A stretch of DNA of 64,000 nt from Mytilinidion resinicola (lineage: Eukaryota; Ascomycota; Dothideomycetes; Mytilinidiales; Mytilinidiaceae), in the NCBI RefSeq assembly GCF_010093595.1, contig NW_022985448.1:1406593-1470592 (forward strand), written 5' to 3'. The position numbers and the translations under genes were made by a program. Under the pieces are notes generated by a model. The model saw nothing but the letters and a program-made list of their open reading frames with translations. It ran no database searches and had not been told where the DNA came from. This document shows, one piece after another, positions 1 through 10,787 of the stretch (positions are counted from its first letter, which is position 1; each line of letters opens with the position of its first letter).

Positions 1-354
1 ACGTGGGACCGACGTTTCGTCAACCCTTGGACCACTAGCCACTCGCATTTTCTCCGCCAACTCTACTTTGCACCGTTCGAGCCAAAGGTCCCAGGACCAC
101 TTACCAAGGAGGAGACTGATTATGTGGATTTCTTTGCTAAGTGGTGGCGTGAATCATTGCCTTGGCCAGAGATGCGTGATCCATATCGTGTCTTCCCGCA
201 CCCATTCGATGTCGAGTCGGAACAGTCGCGGTGGCGTGAGCGGGTTGAAGAAACTGCTCGTCGCCAGAAGAGGAGGATAGCATTCAAGACGGGCGAGTTG
301 GAAGACTTTGGCAAGAGGGTGTTTATGGGGAGAAAGAAGTTTCGCTCTCGTTAA
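1..354 (+). CDS. 3' part of an unidentified protein gene
   Basis: An open frame runs from the first base of the window to a TAA at 352-354 (117 codons), so only the C-terminal part is visible. The encoded segment is rich in W, F, P and R, with a WWRESLPWPEM stretch and a basic C-terminus ending in KKFRSR. I do not recognise the family. The coding call rests on the uninterrupted frame from the window edge and on a composition unlike random translation. The upstream start and any introns lie outside the window. A tail of this kind is common in nuclear-encoded mitochondrial proteins, but that is only an impression. Confidence 0.55.
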   Translation, partial: TWDRRFVNPWTTSHSHFLRQLYFAPFEPKVPGPLTKEETDYVDFFAKWWRESLPWPEMRDPYRVFPHPFDVESEQSRWRERVEETARRQKRRIAFKTGELEDFGKRVFMGRKKFRSR

Positions 355-706
355 ACTGCTCTGTACTGTATTGCTTCTCATAATTCCCTTTCTGGCTTTG
401 TAGGCGGCTTTTCTCTTTCAGCGGCATGGCATGGACGGAGTCATTGTTTTGTACTAGGCTAGGCGCGTGAATTTCCAATCTCAGCTCTTTCCAACACTGG
501 TATCTGACGTCGTCTGAGGTGGCTTCGTGAGTTTACCGGCCGCCCAAAATGATCAACTTACATCCCGGTCAGGATCTTGGAAGCGTGTTGAGGGACCTCA
601 GACAGCGGTAGACATTTGTACTCTAACTCTTGTCGCAGTACTGCGAGATTCTTTTTCAGGTTTCATCTATCGCGTACGGCGCATCTCACGTGACCTAAGT
701 AAGAGC

Positions 707-736
707 CACGTGCAAGCTTTTCTTTTCTACTATAAA
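707..736 (+). promoter_or_regulatory. CACGTG + TATAAA promoter-like module 1
   Basis: CACGTG at 707-712 is followed by TATAAAA at 731, 24 nt start to start. A second CACGTG lies just upstream at 687. No recognisable gene follows. The spacing matches the plus-strand module at 2317. Promoter function is inferred. Confidence 0.4.
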
Positions 737-1377
737 AGATCTTCAGCCTCTAAATCTCAACTGCACAGGTCGGGAGCGGCATCGACTCTTTCAAAATCGC
801 GGCTGTTGACTCTTGATGGAGTGCAGTGGTCGCTAGTTTGGGGTTCAAAAAGAGGCAGCATCAGATGCCTTGGAGGGGATCAAAATCCCACCAATGGAAC
901 CCAGGCATGTCGGTGCTGCAAAAAATCGGAGGAGGTGACCACGGATGTTGCCGGGAGGTACTCCAGTTCGGCGTTGATCATCTCAAGTTCTCAGTACTGA
1001 CAGTCATCTTTCTAAGCCCTGCGTAGGAAAGTCTCACCGGTAAAGCCGATTTCCTACCTTCGCGAATGAGGACTTGGATCGGGCTCCAAAGGAGCTTCAC
1101 ATCATCACTGTTAGGGCTTTCAAGAGCGCCCCCCCCCTCCTCCTCCTCCTCCCGTTCCATTGCGAAGATGAACAATTTCAACACACGCTCCCGTTGACTC
1201 TTTCTTCGAGCATTTTGAACGTCTCGAGACGCGACCCAGCCTAACCCAGCTCCAGTCATTCCACAATTCGGAAGAGGACGTTGATATCCCCCCAAGCCAA
1301 TCCAACCCCGCTCCATTGACATCCATACGTCGCAGTCTTCTTTGTATCTCCCTCAACCCTCCCTCGTCCACCTCTGG

Positions 1378-1433
1378 AGAAGAAAACGAGAACGCGACGG
1401 AGGACGATGTTTTATACAGTTGGTCGGCACGTG
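1378..1433 (-). promoter_or_regulatory. CACGTG + TATAAA promoter-like module 2
   Basis: Read on the minus strand, CACGTG (1433-1428) is followed 17 nt later by TATAAA (from 1416), then 29 nt further by GTTTTCTTCT (from 1387), where a transcription start could lie. The downstream 100 nt resembles the units starting at 2205 and 2931. No product is recognised. Confidence 0.4.
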
Positions 1434-2165
1434 AGTACGGTGACTAGCACATGACGCGATTCACTCATGCTTCGGGTCCAAAGGCTGCCGAGATGGGAAG
1501 TTGGGAAAGACACGTGAAGTCACGAGAGAACGTGACGAGGCTTGGATCTTTCGTAGAACAGCTTTCAGGTTGGGGGGGATTTCTTGGGCATGAGAGTTGG
1601 AAGGGTGGTTCGTCTTCAGAATGGAACGAGGGAAGTCTTCATGGAGTTGGTGTTCAACCACGCGAGACTTGGTTGGCCATGGAGTGCCCTGGGTCCGGTT
1701 TGGTTTTAAGCCTGGGAGATGCATTGCTGGATGGAGTTGGAGTCGGTGATTTAAAAGCACAGCGAGAGGTTGGAATGTGTTGGATTATGACAGCCACCTA
1801 CAGCAATCACTGCCGGTAGCAAACAGGGCTTTCATGAACATAATGTTCGCGTCCCATCAATGTTCAGATGCTACGGCCTGCAAACCAATAGAATGTGCGG
1901 AGGCGGGCAATTTAAGACACGCTGCTTAGCACCCTTTCGAAGCAGTGGTCTTCAGTACTATATTGCGCTTTCGAAGAACATACACTCCGTGAGTGCTTTT
2001 GGGTCGTTATTTTCGTGGGATGGGCACTCACCACCATCAGTTGGTAGTTATCAACTCTGAACTGTTCCCCTGTTGCAGAAAATAAGTCCAGTCCAATCCC
2101 ACTCGCGCCCATAGAACTTTGGGTTGAGAGACTTTGATCCCGCCCCAGAACCTCCTCCCTGCCGT

Positions 2166-2241
2166 AGAAGAAACTCTAAACACGAATGAAGAAGAATCGT
2201 TTATACCCCCCAACCGCCCAACCGAAGCCCATCTGCACGTG
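2166..2241 (-). promoter_or_regulatory. CACGTG + TATAAA promoter-like module 3
   Basis: On the minus strand, CACGTG (from 2241) precedes TATAAA (from 2205) by 36 nt, and GTTTCTTCT begins 31 nt further (2174). The arrangement and the G-rich downstream text parallel modules 2 and 5. Confidence 0.42.
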
Positions 2242-2316
2242 GAAGTCACGCCCCATCCCTCTCCCATCGACTCTCGATGACGTCTGATGAGAGATGAGCT
2301 AAGTAACGCCGTGCCT

Positions 2317-2376
2317 CACGTGCTCGCTTCCGTAGGCGAGTATAAATCTTCCTCGTCGAGCGGCTCGACCGAGTTT
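2317..2376 (+). promoter_or_regulatory. CACGTG + TATAAA promoter-like module 4
   Basis: CACGTG at 2317 precedes TATAAA at 2341 by 24 nt. GTTTC occurs 31 nt after the TATA start, followed by a purine-rich CAGAGGTAGAGG stretch that resembles the text downstream of module 2. This module points away from module 3, which sits 76 bp to its left. Confidence 0.42.
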
Positions 2377-2895
2377 CAGAGGTAGAGGGGTTTGGACGCC
2401 GGACAACAAATCTCGACGTTGCTATGCGATGTGCGGTGGTCCTGTGTTCTGGGAAAGGCGGAGGAGTCGGGGTCGAAACAGAAGCGCAGGGGGATCTATG
2501 GAAAGAGGGGAGAGAGGTGGGTGCCACCTCGCCTATCCCATCGTGATGATACTCTCAATCTGTCCCCCCGTCTTCCCCATCTCCATTACATCTTCCCACC
2601 GCTTACGTCCGCCAGGTTCGCTAGACCGTGTAGTTCATCATTCGAATGAGCAAACTTCTCTCCACCATCAATGAACCATACCCACCGCCAGCTCTCCCCT
2701 CTCCCTTCTCTCCATCGACAATCACAGCCTATGATTTGAACCGAACCACCACCCACTCCAGCAACAACAACATGATGAGTTTCGCAGTCCCAATTTTGCT
2801 TGCACCCCAATCCCCAGCACGATCCGACCTTCTCATCACCGGTGAGGTCGATAACTTTTGATCGAGGCCCGCCTCAAACTCTCCTCCGCCCATGA

Positions 2896-2967
2896 AGAAG
2901 AAACGGCGGCAGATGGAAGGAGAAGTTTATATACCTACCGGAAGCGAAAGGAAAACAAAATCACGTG
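2896..2967 (-). promoter_or_regulatory. CACGTG + TATAAA promoter-like module 5
   Basis: On the minus strand, CACGTG (from 2967) precedes TATAAA (from 2931) by 36 nt, and GTTTCTTCT starts 27 nt further (2904). The CACGTG-to-TATA distance equals that of module 3. Further CACGTG copies lie upstream at 3030, 3108 and 3153. Confidence 0.42.
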
Positions 2968-3892
2968 ACTATCCTAAGCGAGGAAGGTGACTAAGAAGAG
3001 TGAAGGCACTGGAGATTAGAGATTGGAGACACGTGACTCATGCGAGGATGAAGAGAAGGAAAGTGAGGGTAAAGCGAAGTTTAAAGAGCGTGCCAGACAC
3101 AGCAAGTCACGTGCTCGGCTAATTAAGTAAATGATCTAAGCGGAAAAATGAGCACGTGATAGGACTAGATGAGTAAGCGTCAAGATCTGGTCAGGTGATG
3201 AGCGAGAAGACTAAAGAACCACAAACCGAGCAGAAAAGTGTACCAAGAGAGGTCGAAGAACTATCAATCTTTTCTATTCGCTCTTCTTCCACTATAGCAG
3301 AGCACCACCGCCCAATTACGAAATTAGGCATACGTATGTAATCGAACCACCCGAAAGCCCACTACCATGGTATCAGCAACTCCATAATGCCCTCCTTCCC
3401 CATAATGCAGTTCCACAACCTGCTCACACAACAAAAGAAAAAGGCTAAGCCACCACTGAGACCAGACACCTGGCCCCCATGCACCAGACCGTATGCCTTT
3501 CGCTAAAACCGCATGTGGAAACGAAAGGAAAGAGAGAAGCTGGAAGGCCTAGCCTCATGAAACCGCTTAACCCGAACCCAGCACCCGATCCCAGCACCAT
3601 TTCCCCCCCTCCACACATAGGAACGGGTATCGGTATCAGCCCCCACGGAAAAGCAAATAACGCCCGCTAGAAGTGCTGCAGAGGTATAGTTTGAGAGAGA
3701 AACTTGAAAGAGGAAAAAAGAGAGAAGACAGTCATACAAATCGTGAATCTTTCGAGACGACGGGAAGAGAAGCGCTCAAACTCCGAATCATGCGGGCTTT
3801 GGAAGCATGCAAGTATGAAGCGATGTGGTCAATCTATCGTGCTCTGTGTTGTGATCGGTCCAGTGGTGGTACTGCTCTAGGAGAGAAGTCGA

Positions 3893-5670
3893 CTATGATT
3901 TCTGCATCGTCTTGACCTTGCTGAAGAAACGACTGACGAAACCCTTGTGGCCGTTGGACTTGACGGCGAACGCGCCCCTTGAGCCGGTCATGTCGTCGGT
4001 CAGATTCAGCTCCTCCAGAGCGAGCGGGTCGGCATTAGTCCCTCGGTGTGCCTGCCAGCCATACAGTGCGTCCTCGTCAGAACGAAGGTCAGGCCGTGTG
4101 AGTGTCATCCGCAACGTCATCTCGCGATTGCCGTTCAAGGCCTGAGAGTAGAGTTCTTGAGTCTTTGACCGACCATGCATGGGATGGAAGGGTGGCAGGC
4201 CGGCAGAGTCGAGGGAAGAGAAGTTGGACGACGGCAGACGGGTCGGGTGGAATGGAGTAGGGTCGGACGGGGTGACTGGGGACTCGAGTTCGCCCATGGA
4301 CTCATCGTCGGAGTCTGGCGGGGATTCCGGCCCGATTTCGTCGTCGTTGTCTTCGAGGAACGAGATCTTGTCGTCTTTGAGAAAGGTTTGGACGTCGTGA
4401 CTGATCTTGCGGGCGTGGGTGACTTCTTTGGGGAGCTCCAGCTGTGGGGCAACGCTGTTGGCACCGGTGGACGGGAAGCCGAACTCGATGGCCTCATCGA
4501 ACTTCTGCGGTGAGGCTAAGTAGAGTCGGAGCTTCATCCGAGCTTCAGGGTCCTGGTAGTGCTTGGCTTCGGGGTCGTAGATCGGCGCGGCGGGCTCGCT
4601 GGAGTATCGTGGGCCCGAGTTGGACTGTGCACGAGGTCTCCATGCTTGCTGAGAGGCCGAGAAGAAGGGCGGAGCTGACGTTGGCGGCGCGGAGGAGGTT
4701 GAGTTGCGGGTGAAGGGTATAGCGGTGAGCGACAGTGTCCGCCTGAACGACGACCTCCTTGACCGGTGCTCCCTGGGCGGCTCTGGTGGTGGCATCTCGT
4801 CGAAGTGGATGAAGGTGTCTTCGTCCTTGTTGTCTGAATCGTCGGTGCTGTTGTTGAGCACCGAGTCGTGCGTGAAAGACCGCTTTCGAGATCGGCCTCG
4901 TGCCGGTGTGCTCTCTTTGTCCTCAAAGAGCTCGACGCGTTCCTGCAGCCGGTCGTAGTCGGTTACGGCGAGGTCTTGGTATGATTCGGTCTGCTCGTGG
5001 TACAATTGCTCGTCGGCGGGATCGAGGATGTACGTCTCACAGCGGCCGGCGAGTAGCACCTGCTCTTCGCGGGAGAAATGGCGTCGTCGAATTTTTTCCG
5101 GTAGGGACAGGAACCATTGGGCTTCGGCCTGCGAGATGTTGTACTCTTGACGGATCGACTGCTGCTTTCTCAGTCGTCGGCGGGCTCGGGTGCCAGAGGT
5201 GGTCAGGCCATTGGGGTTGAAGGTCGACTGGCGGAGGGAGGAGGAGCGTTGAGGTTGCGGGCGGAAGGCGCCTTCAGCAATGCGCAGGCGCTCGAGCGAC
5301 GAGAAGTACTTTCTCCTGAGACGGGGTGAGGTTAGCTTGGACGGTTTGCATGTGCTGTCAGTGGCCGGGTTCGCGCGTGTGGGGAGTTTTGTCACGCAGC
5401 TGCAGACAGCCAGCCGACATGCAGCGTGAGAACCAATGCGGGCGAGGCATGCAGGAGACGGCGTGCGAACCACCAGTAGACCGCCTGTTGGCCCACCACG
5501 GCGCAGGTTAGGGCCGGCAGCGCAGGAATTGGTAGGAACAGGCAACGCTGGCCGTGGCCGCGCAATGGGAGGGAGGGGTGGAGTCTGGAGTTGATAGTGC
5601 GAGTGTTGACTTACTGCACCGAGATGGGGAGGGCCTCGTACGCTGCCTCGGACAGCAGCACCGGCTTCAT
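3893..5670 (-). CDS. Conserved fungal protein with duplicated LP-RRK-FS motif (492 aa)
   Basis: Two-exon model: exon 1 5615-5670 (ATG at 5670), a 299-nt intron with GTAAGT donor and CAG acceptor, exon 2 3893-5315. Reading the whole ORF as coding would give an implausible 646-aa protein with an Arg/Pro/Cys-rich N-terminus. Splicing joins residues 1-19 to RKYFSSLERLR in frame. Support for the join comes from an internal repeat: residues 11-30 (Y-EALPISVQRKYFSSLE) match residues 85-105 (WFLSLPEKIRRRHFSREE). The rest is Ser/Pro/Asp-rich and probably disordered, ending in a basic segment (SRFFSKVKTMQKS). Homologues in Pezizomycotina are often mislabelled 'mucin', and the function is unknown. The upstream neighbour region is GC-rich and gene-free, so a long 5' leader is possible. 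Confidence 0.8.
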
Positions 5671-6620
5671 GGCGGAGGAGCCGCGGAGAGACGGCGAGGA
5701 GGCAATTGCGCGGGACGGAGCAGACGAGAGACGAACAGCAGCGGGGCGGGCTGCTTTTGAGGGCAGCGTGGAGCCAGGCATGGCGGTTGGCGGTGGTGTA
5801 TCTGGAGCTGCGGTGCGCTGGACGCTCCATCAATATGGATACGGATCGTGGACGCGACGGGGATTGCCTGGACGGCAGCGGGCGAATGAGAGGGTATGGC
5901 GCGCAGGCTCGAGATGCACCACGCCGAACAGCTGGCCGTCAGCAAGACAGCACAGCAAAGCAGAGGCTGAAGCAGTGTGATGGGGTGGAGCAAACGGAGC
6001 AGCTGCGGAAGCACTCTGGCATGGCATTCACGGCCTCCAGCGCTAATTAAGTCGCGATGTCTGCGTCTGCTCGCGGGGCCCCTTGGTGTCCCGACCACCC
6101 CGACCACCACGACCTCTCTCCACACCTCAGGCCGGCCAATTGCTCCCCACCTTGGCGCAAGGATAGACACCCCCCGCAAGGGGAACGCGCCCTCGTCGCC
6201 CGGGTGCCAAGCGGCGACCTCGGACGCTGTTCCTGGCCGTGAGGGGCGGCCACATTCATCTCCATGCACGCCGCCTCCCTGGCCATAAACATCTGCGTGG
6301 CCCTCTGGTCAGACACTCGCGTCCCAGCGGCGGAGCACAGAGGCAGCATCCATCCACACCGCTCCTCGCACGCGGCCGCAAGCAGCGCCCTTCGCGCCCA
6401 GCAGAGACTGCTCTCCGCGCTAGACGACTGCCGTCGGACGGCATCGTCCGGTAGCCGCCCGCCAGGTACGCGCAGAGACGGCTCTGCTAGTGTCGTGAAT
6501 GGTGCTCGCTGCGCTGGCCTCGTTGCGGGAAACCTCGTGTGGATCGGGCTCGAAGCAGCATTCGGCCCGCTCGCCGACGCCTTGAGCGCGACTTCCCAGC
6601 GTTCGGCCTGGACTGAGCAT

Positions 6621-6670
6621 GCCAGCCAGTGCCAGCCAGTGCCAGCCAGTGCCAGCCAGTGCCAGCCAGT
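6621..6670 (+). repeat. Five perfect copies of a 10-bp repeat
   Basis: GCCAGCCAGT is repeated five times head to tail without a mismatch. Each unit is itself a near-duplicate of CCAG/CCAGT. It lies in non-coding DNA upstream of the gene at 3893-5670. Confidence 0.95.
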
Positions 6671-8800
6671 GTTCTGACTCCGGAACCTGGCAAATGGCCG
6701 CCTTGGCCGCTGGGAAAACGGCCGCACTGGTTGAATTCTCCGGCCTCGCGGCCAGCTCTGGACAGCGCCTTTTGCATAACGTGGACCATGTCAGACACCG
6801 TGTCAGACGCCATGTCGACGACCCTGTCGAACTCTGCAAGAGAAGCTCTGAAGACCTTGACGCCCGCCAGATAGATGTGCTGCTATCGGCGGGGATCGCC
6901 AAGCGGTCCTCAACACCACGCATGTCGTCTCCCACCATCGCCAGCCTCAACCTCGCCGCGCGCTGTGTCTCGGATGCCTCGTCTCACTGCCCGTGGCCTC
7001 AGCACGATTCACAGATCAGGCACGCGAACAGAGAAACATTGGACCGCTCGGGCCTTCCTGCAGTCGGACTTTGCGCACTGTCGCCATCGTGGCCAGCACC
7101 GCTCTCTTCCCGTCGGTTTCAAGAGGCACCTTCTCGGCCGCGCGAACCCGCGAAGCTGGCCTCTCCCGCTGCCCGGGACCCCAGTTCTTTTCCCAATTCA
7201 TCTGCCGCGCTGATCTCCACCAGATTGAGTGGCGGACGGAAGTGCAAGGCTGAGAAATCCATCACACCAATTGCTCCGCCCGGCGAATCAAAGCCCTGAT
7301 ATTTCTGTAAATTGTGAGCGACACGATTTCCAGAATTTCCACCGTCACACCCGCGGGATGAGATAACACGCAATCCCCACAATCAGCACCGCCAACTATT
7401 GATTCTCTCATCCGTCTGCGCCGCCATTGGATCGGCAGAGTTCAAGCGCGAGAAGAGATAAGCTTTTCTCCTCCAGCAGTCCTCCTTTACCCGCGTGATC
7501 ATCGGGAGCATTGCTCTGAGGATCCTTGAATAACGGGCCGTCAGCTTCACAAGGCTCCCTTCTCCTGCACCTCACAAAGACGCCACAACGCCAAAAGATG
7601 CGGCACCGTTCGCGCATCAAGAGATCCTCATCCCTGTTGCGAGCGGATAGTGGACTTCGGAAGTCATCGCTTCCTCGTGTGTGGCCGTGATGATATGCCC
7701 CGGGATCCCCTATAACTTAAATAGAACCCTGCACTACCCGGGCGTTGTTGGTGGACTCACAAGTAATCCACCATCTCCCGTTTTGCTAGCGTAGGAGCGG
7801 TTGATGCAAGCCCAAGTCAAGCTGAACTGCTGCGTCAGGAGTGTGTTCGATGGGTTGAGGCATTTGGATGTCGTGAGCAGAAGTGGTTTGAGAATCCCCC
7901 AGTCACACGGAACAATTATTTACTCTATAGCTGCAGGGCACTGAAACGCGACGTCTGTCAATTATACAGCACGGAAACCACATACCATACATCGCATCTT
8001 GCTTGTCCGTGTACACAATGCTCCTAGCCTACCGATGGCATAGAACCGTGTCAAGCGTGTTACAAAACTCCGATAGTCCTTGGATTTCTGGAATAGATCC
8101 GTTCGCTGTTTCTGGCCCTGAGGACTCAACCCCTCAGCGTCAGGGTACATGCAGGATCCTCCCTGTACGAAGTAGCTCTGGCGACGCCATAATATGCGCT
8201 TGAATGACACTGCCGAACACGAGTTCCCAGCAATTACTTCAGAGCCAGCCGTGGGAAAACGCCTGTACATTTGCGTAACTAGCACACCAGTCAAAAGTGA
8301 CTACAACATCATGCTCTTATTCGCTCTTTCACGCTCTCCTCGCGTCTCAGGAAACTACTGTCTCACGACATTCGCAGATGAAGAACACGTCTCTGGCACC
8401 GCGAAGCTGCAGCTCCACGTCGGCATGCGTCATCCCTTACACATCCGTCCGCAAAGCACACAAAAGTCCGTGGATGGGTAAGTGGAAACCCCGCAGCATG
8501 TTTCATATTCTATGCCAACATGAAGTCCGTCGTGACTCCATCTTTTCTTTTCATACCTCATCCTTGCGCCTCATCAATCCCATACCCCTCGAACGCCCAA
8601 AATACCAATCCAACCGTCCGGCTACCCCACCGGACATCTGCATATGCGTTCGTCCCACCGACGCGTCTTGAAACAAACCACTCTCGTAGTTCGATCCTGC
8701 GTGTTGGAATACCCAATTTTCAAGACGTCACATGAGCGGTGAAGAATATGTTCGCATGCGCAGCGCTGTGCGGACCGTACTCCGAGCATTAGCTAATCAA

Positions 8801-9030
8801 GTAACGGTCCAAAACACACCGCCAGCCGCCACGTCCACCATCGTCTATCGTCGACAGTGCTTCATGTCGTGGATATTGTAAGGTCACGTTGAAATCGCGT
8901 GAAGAATGTAGGTACCTCAAGTCGTAAACCAAAAGGTAACGCTCCAAAACACACCGCTGGCCGCCGTAGTCCTCGTCGTCCTCCACCACTCTTTCATGCT
9001 GTGGTCTACGCTCGACGTGGTCAAGTTGGG
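8801..9030 (+). repeat. Diverged local duplication (about 95 bp, offset 135 bp)
   Basis: The segment from 8801 and the segment from 8936 share an almost identical start (GTAACGGTCCAAAACACACC against GTAACGCTCCAAAACACACC). Scattered similarity continues for about 95 bp to a TCATG-TGTGG-CACGTTG-like end. On the minus strand both copies translate to similar peptides (RCVLDRYLI and RCVLERYLL), so this may be a remnant of a repeated coding segment. No gene is recognised. Confidence 0.6.
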
Positions 9031-9709
9031 GTCCACGTACGACGTTGACCTGAAATGGACGTCATGGGCGCGTGGGTGATGGTAGCTTGGTGTCGGGGTC
9101 TTCTTGTGTACGTACCACAGGGGTATAATAGCATCGACAAATATATTCTGCATCATCCTACCAAGACCTCTGTATCTCTTACCCACGCGTGCAAGCCTCC
9201 TGAATCTTCCCTCGCATCATCGTTTCTCCACTCCTTGCCTCATCTTCCGTTGTTCTACAAGACCGCGCGTGTTTTTGAGAAAGTGGACCTTGCCTTGCTC
9301 TCCGCCCCGCAATCGAGCTCGTACGACCACCAGCTCGGTCCTCACTTCCTTGCATATTGTAGTGGGTAACTCCAGCAATCGACTGCCTGCACCAAACGTA
9401 GGACTCCCTTTTCCTGCCGAACTTCGCGTAAACCCTTACTCAACGCCTCTTCCAATATTTTTCCCACCCCCCTCCATCTGGACTTATGCAGCTAATTGAG
9501 TAGGCTTTGCCTTACACTGCGCCCTCACACTCAACTCCGTTCAAGCTCGTATCAACTAGCAATTCGTAGCATGCAGGATTTCATTCTAAACCCTAAGTAA
9601 TAAGCCTCCTATTTTCTCCCTGATTTCTATTAGCCCTTGCTTCACTCCCGCGCCTTCGGCAAGCCGTGAACGGCAGTGTGAGGTCTCAGAGGAAGTCCCC
9701 TCCCCCCCC

Positions 9710-9937
9710 AAAAAAAGAGCAAAAGACCACCCTCCTCGGGGGGAGGGTGTAGAAACCACCGGACGGTTTACTCCGTGACGATGGACTTATTACGTTTCCG
9801 CGCGACTTTTCAGTCGACTTTATAGGAAAGAGAGCCATAATGTTCGAATTCCTGACAAGGGGCGGGATTCGAACCCAGCGCCCTCGTAGGAGGGTGGTGT
9901 TTTGCGCGGGACCATTGCCACTGCGGCGCCCGACCGG
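9710..9937 (-). mobile_element. tRNA-derived SINE-like element, copy A
   Basis: On the minus strand a pol III A-box-like stretch (CAGTGGCAATGG, from 9923) is followed by a perfect B box (GGTTCGAATCC, near 9874). About 110 nt further comes a hairpin (CACCCTCC/GGAGGGTG), and then the tail TTTTGCTCTTTTTTT ending near 9711. The tRNA part does not fold into a functional tRNA because the acceptor strands do not pair. Copy B at 42935-43116 has the same order of parts, which is why I treat both as one short interspersed family. Target-site duplications were not identified. Confidence 0.55.
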
Positions 9938-10787
9938 CCTGCTGTTCCAATTAGTTGGGGAGTTGGCCGAGTTAAACCGAAGATATAGACTCAAAACGAG
10001 CCGCTGTCAAGCCCACAGGGTGAAAGATTGTGGCGCTGCAGCCTCTACCGGCGGCGGAGCTTCACCACACTCACGGCATTACTTACCAGCACAGCTCTCT
10101 CTCTCACACATCTAAATCAACATGCCTCTTCGCCAAATCAATCCTCCCATCTCTACCGCTCCCGTCTAGACTTCTACTGACTTCACTCATGCGTCTTCGT
10201 CCCGATATCTCTCGCCTTGCCTTCGGTGAGCTTGCGCGCGACGCGACGAGGAATCCGCAGCTGCCGGCTTCCATGTTACGAGAAGGCTCTTCGGCACGCA
10301 CTGTAGAGGCTATCCCAAGAAGACTTTCCATACTTCACCTGAACCCTTCCTTACGCGACCGACCACCTTTTCGGCGTCAACGGCTGTACTGCGCACCACC
10401 GCATTCCATCTCATCTCACTTACTCGCCTTCCCATTCCTTACACCCCAACTCTCATGATTGCATAGCATTTCGCGAGGCGCACGCAAACTTTGGCCTGAC
10501 AAGTAGGAGAATTGATAGATATCAGTTAGTTACATAGGGGGGTATCTTAAGAAAAAAAAAAAAAAATAATCAAACCTCCACTACCCTTTTTTCTCTCGCC
10601 CGATTTCTTGTTGCATCAACCCAACCCTTCCTCGACGACATGCCGAACCCCCCCCCCCCCGGCATCTAGAAACTCCTCATCTCGCGTATCCAAGACACAT
10701 ATCAGCTTCCATCTCCAAACCTCCTTCACCTCCTCTTTCCCGACATCCAGAACCCCCCTTTCGCCCGACTTCTCACGCGGCACTACG
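9938..10787. other. Intergenic, downstream of the ELMO-like gene
   Basis: No gene was seen. It contains an A-run near 10552-10566 and a C-run near 10648-10660, both simple homopolymers. Confidence 0.6.

Larger units (their letters stand above)
355..3892. other. 3.5-kb intergenic tract with CACGTG/TATA modules
   Basis: No convincing protein gene was found. The tract contains ten CACGTG hexamers between 687 and 3158 (starts at 687, 707, 1428, 1511, 2236, 2317, 2962, 3030, 3108, 3153), against about 0.6 expected by chance in 2.5 kb. All five TATAAA boxes seen here (731+, 1416-, 2205-, 2341+, 2931-) have a CACGTG 17-36 nt upstream on the same strand. Three minus-strand units spaced about 730-790 bp also resemble each other downstream of the TATA box. 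Short ORFs (60-160 codons) overlap these units, but none is recognisable. See the separate module entries and findings. Confidence 0.6.
5671..9709. other. Gene-poor, GC-rich to mixed intergenic region
   Basis: No ORF here resembles a known protein. The longest, a 226-codon minus frame at 6047-6727, is Arg/Ala/Trp-rich, crosses a 10-bp tandem repeat and has no family resemblance. The first 1.6 kb is GC-rich and may hold the promoter and leader of the minus-strand gene ending at 3893. The remainder is mixed sequence with a local duplication near 8.8-9.0 kb. Confidence 0.5.

Noticed and set aside
5671..5833. N-terminal part of the 646-codon ORF at 3893-5833
   Set aside because: The 5' third translates an intron and leader; a GTAAGT...CAG intron gives a conserved N-terminus from ATG 5670.
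6047..6727. 226-codon minus ORF
   Set aside because: Low-complexity Arg/Ala/Trp translation running through the 10-bp tandem repeat; no splice or start support.
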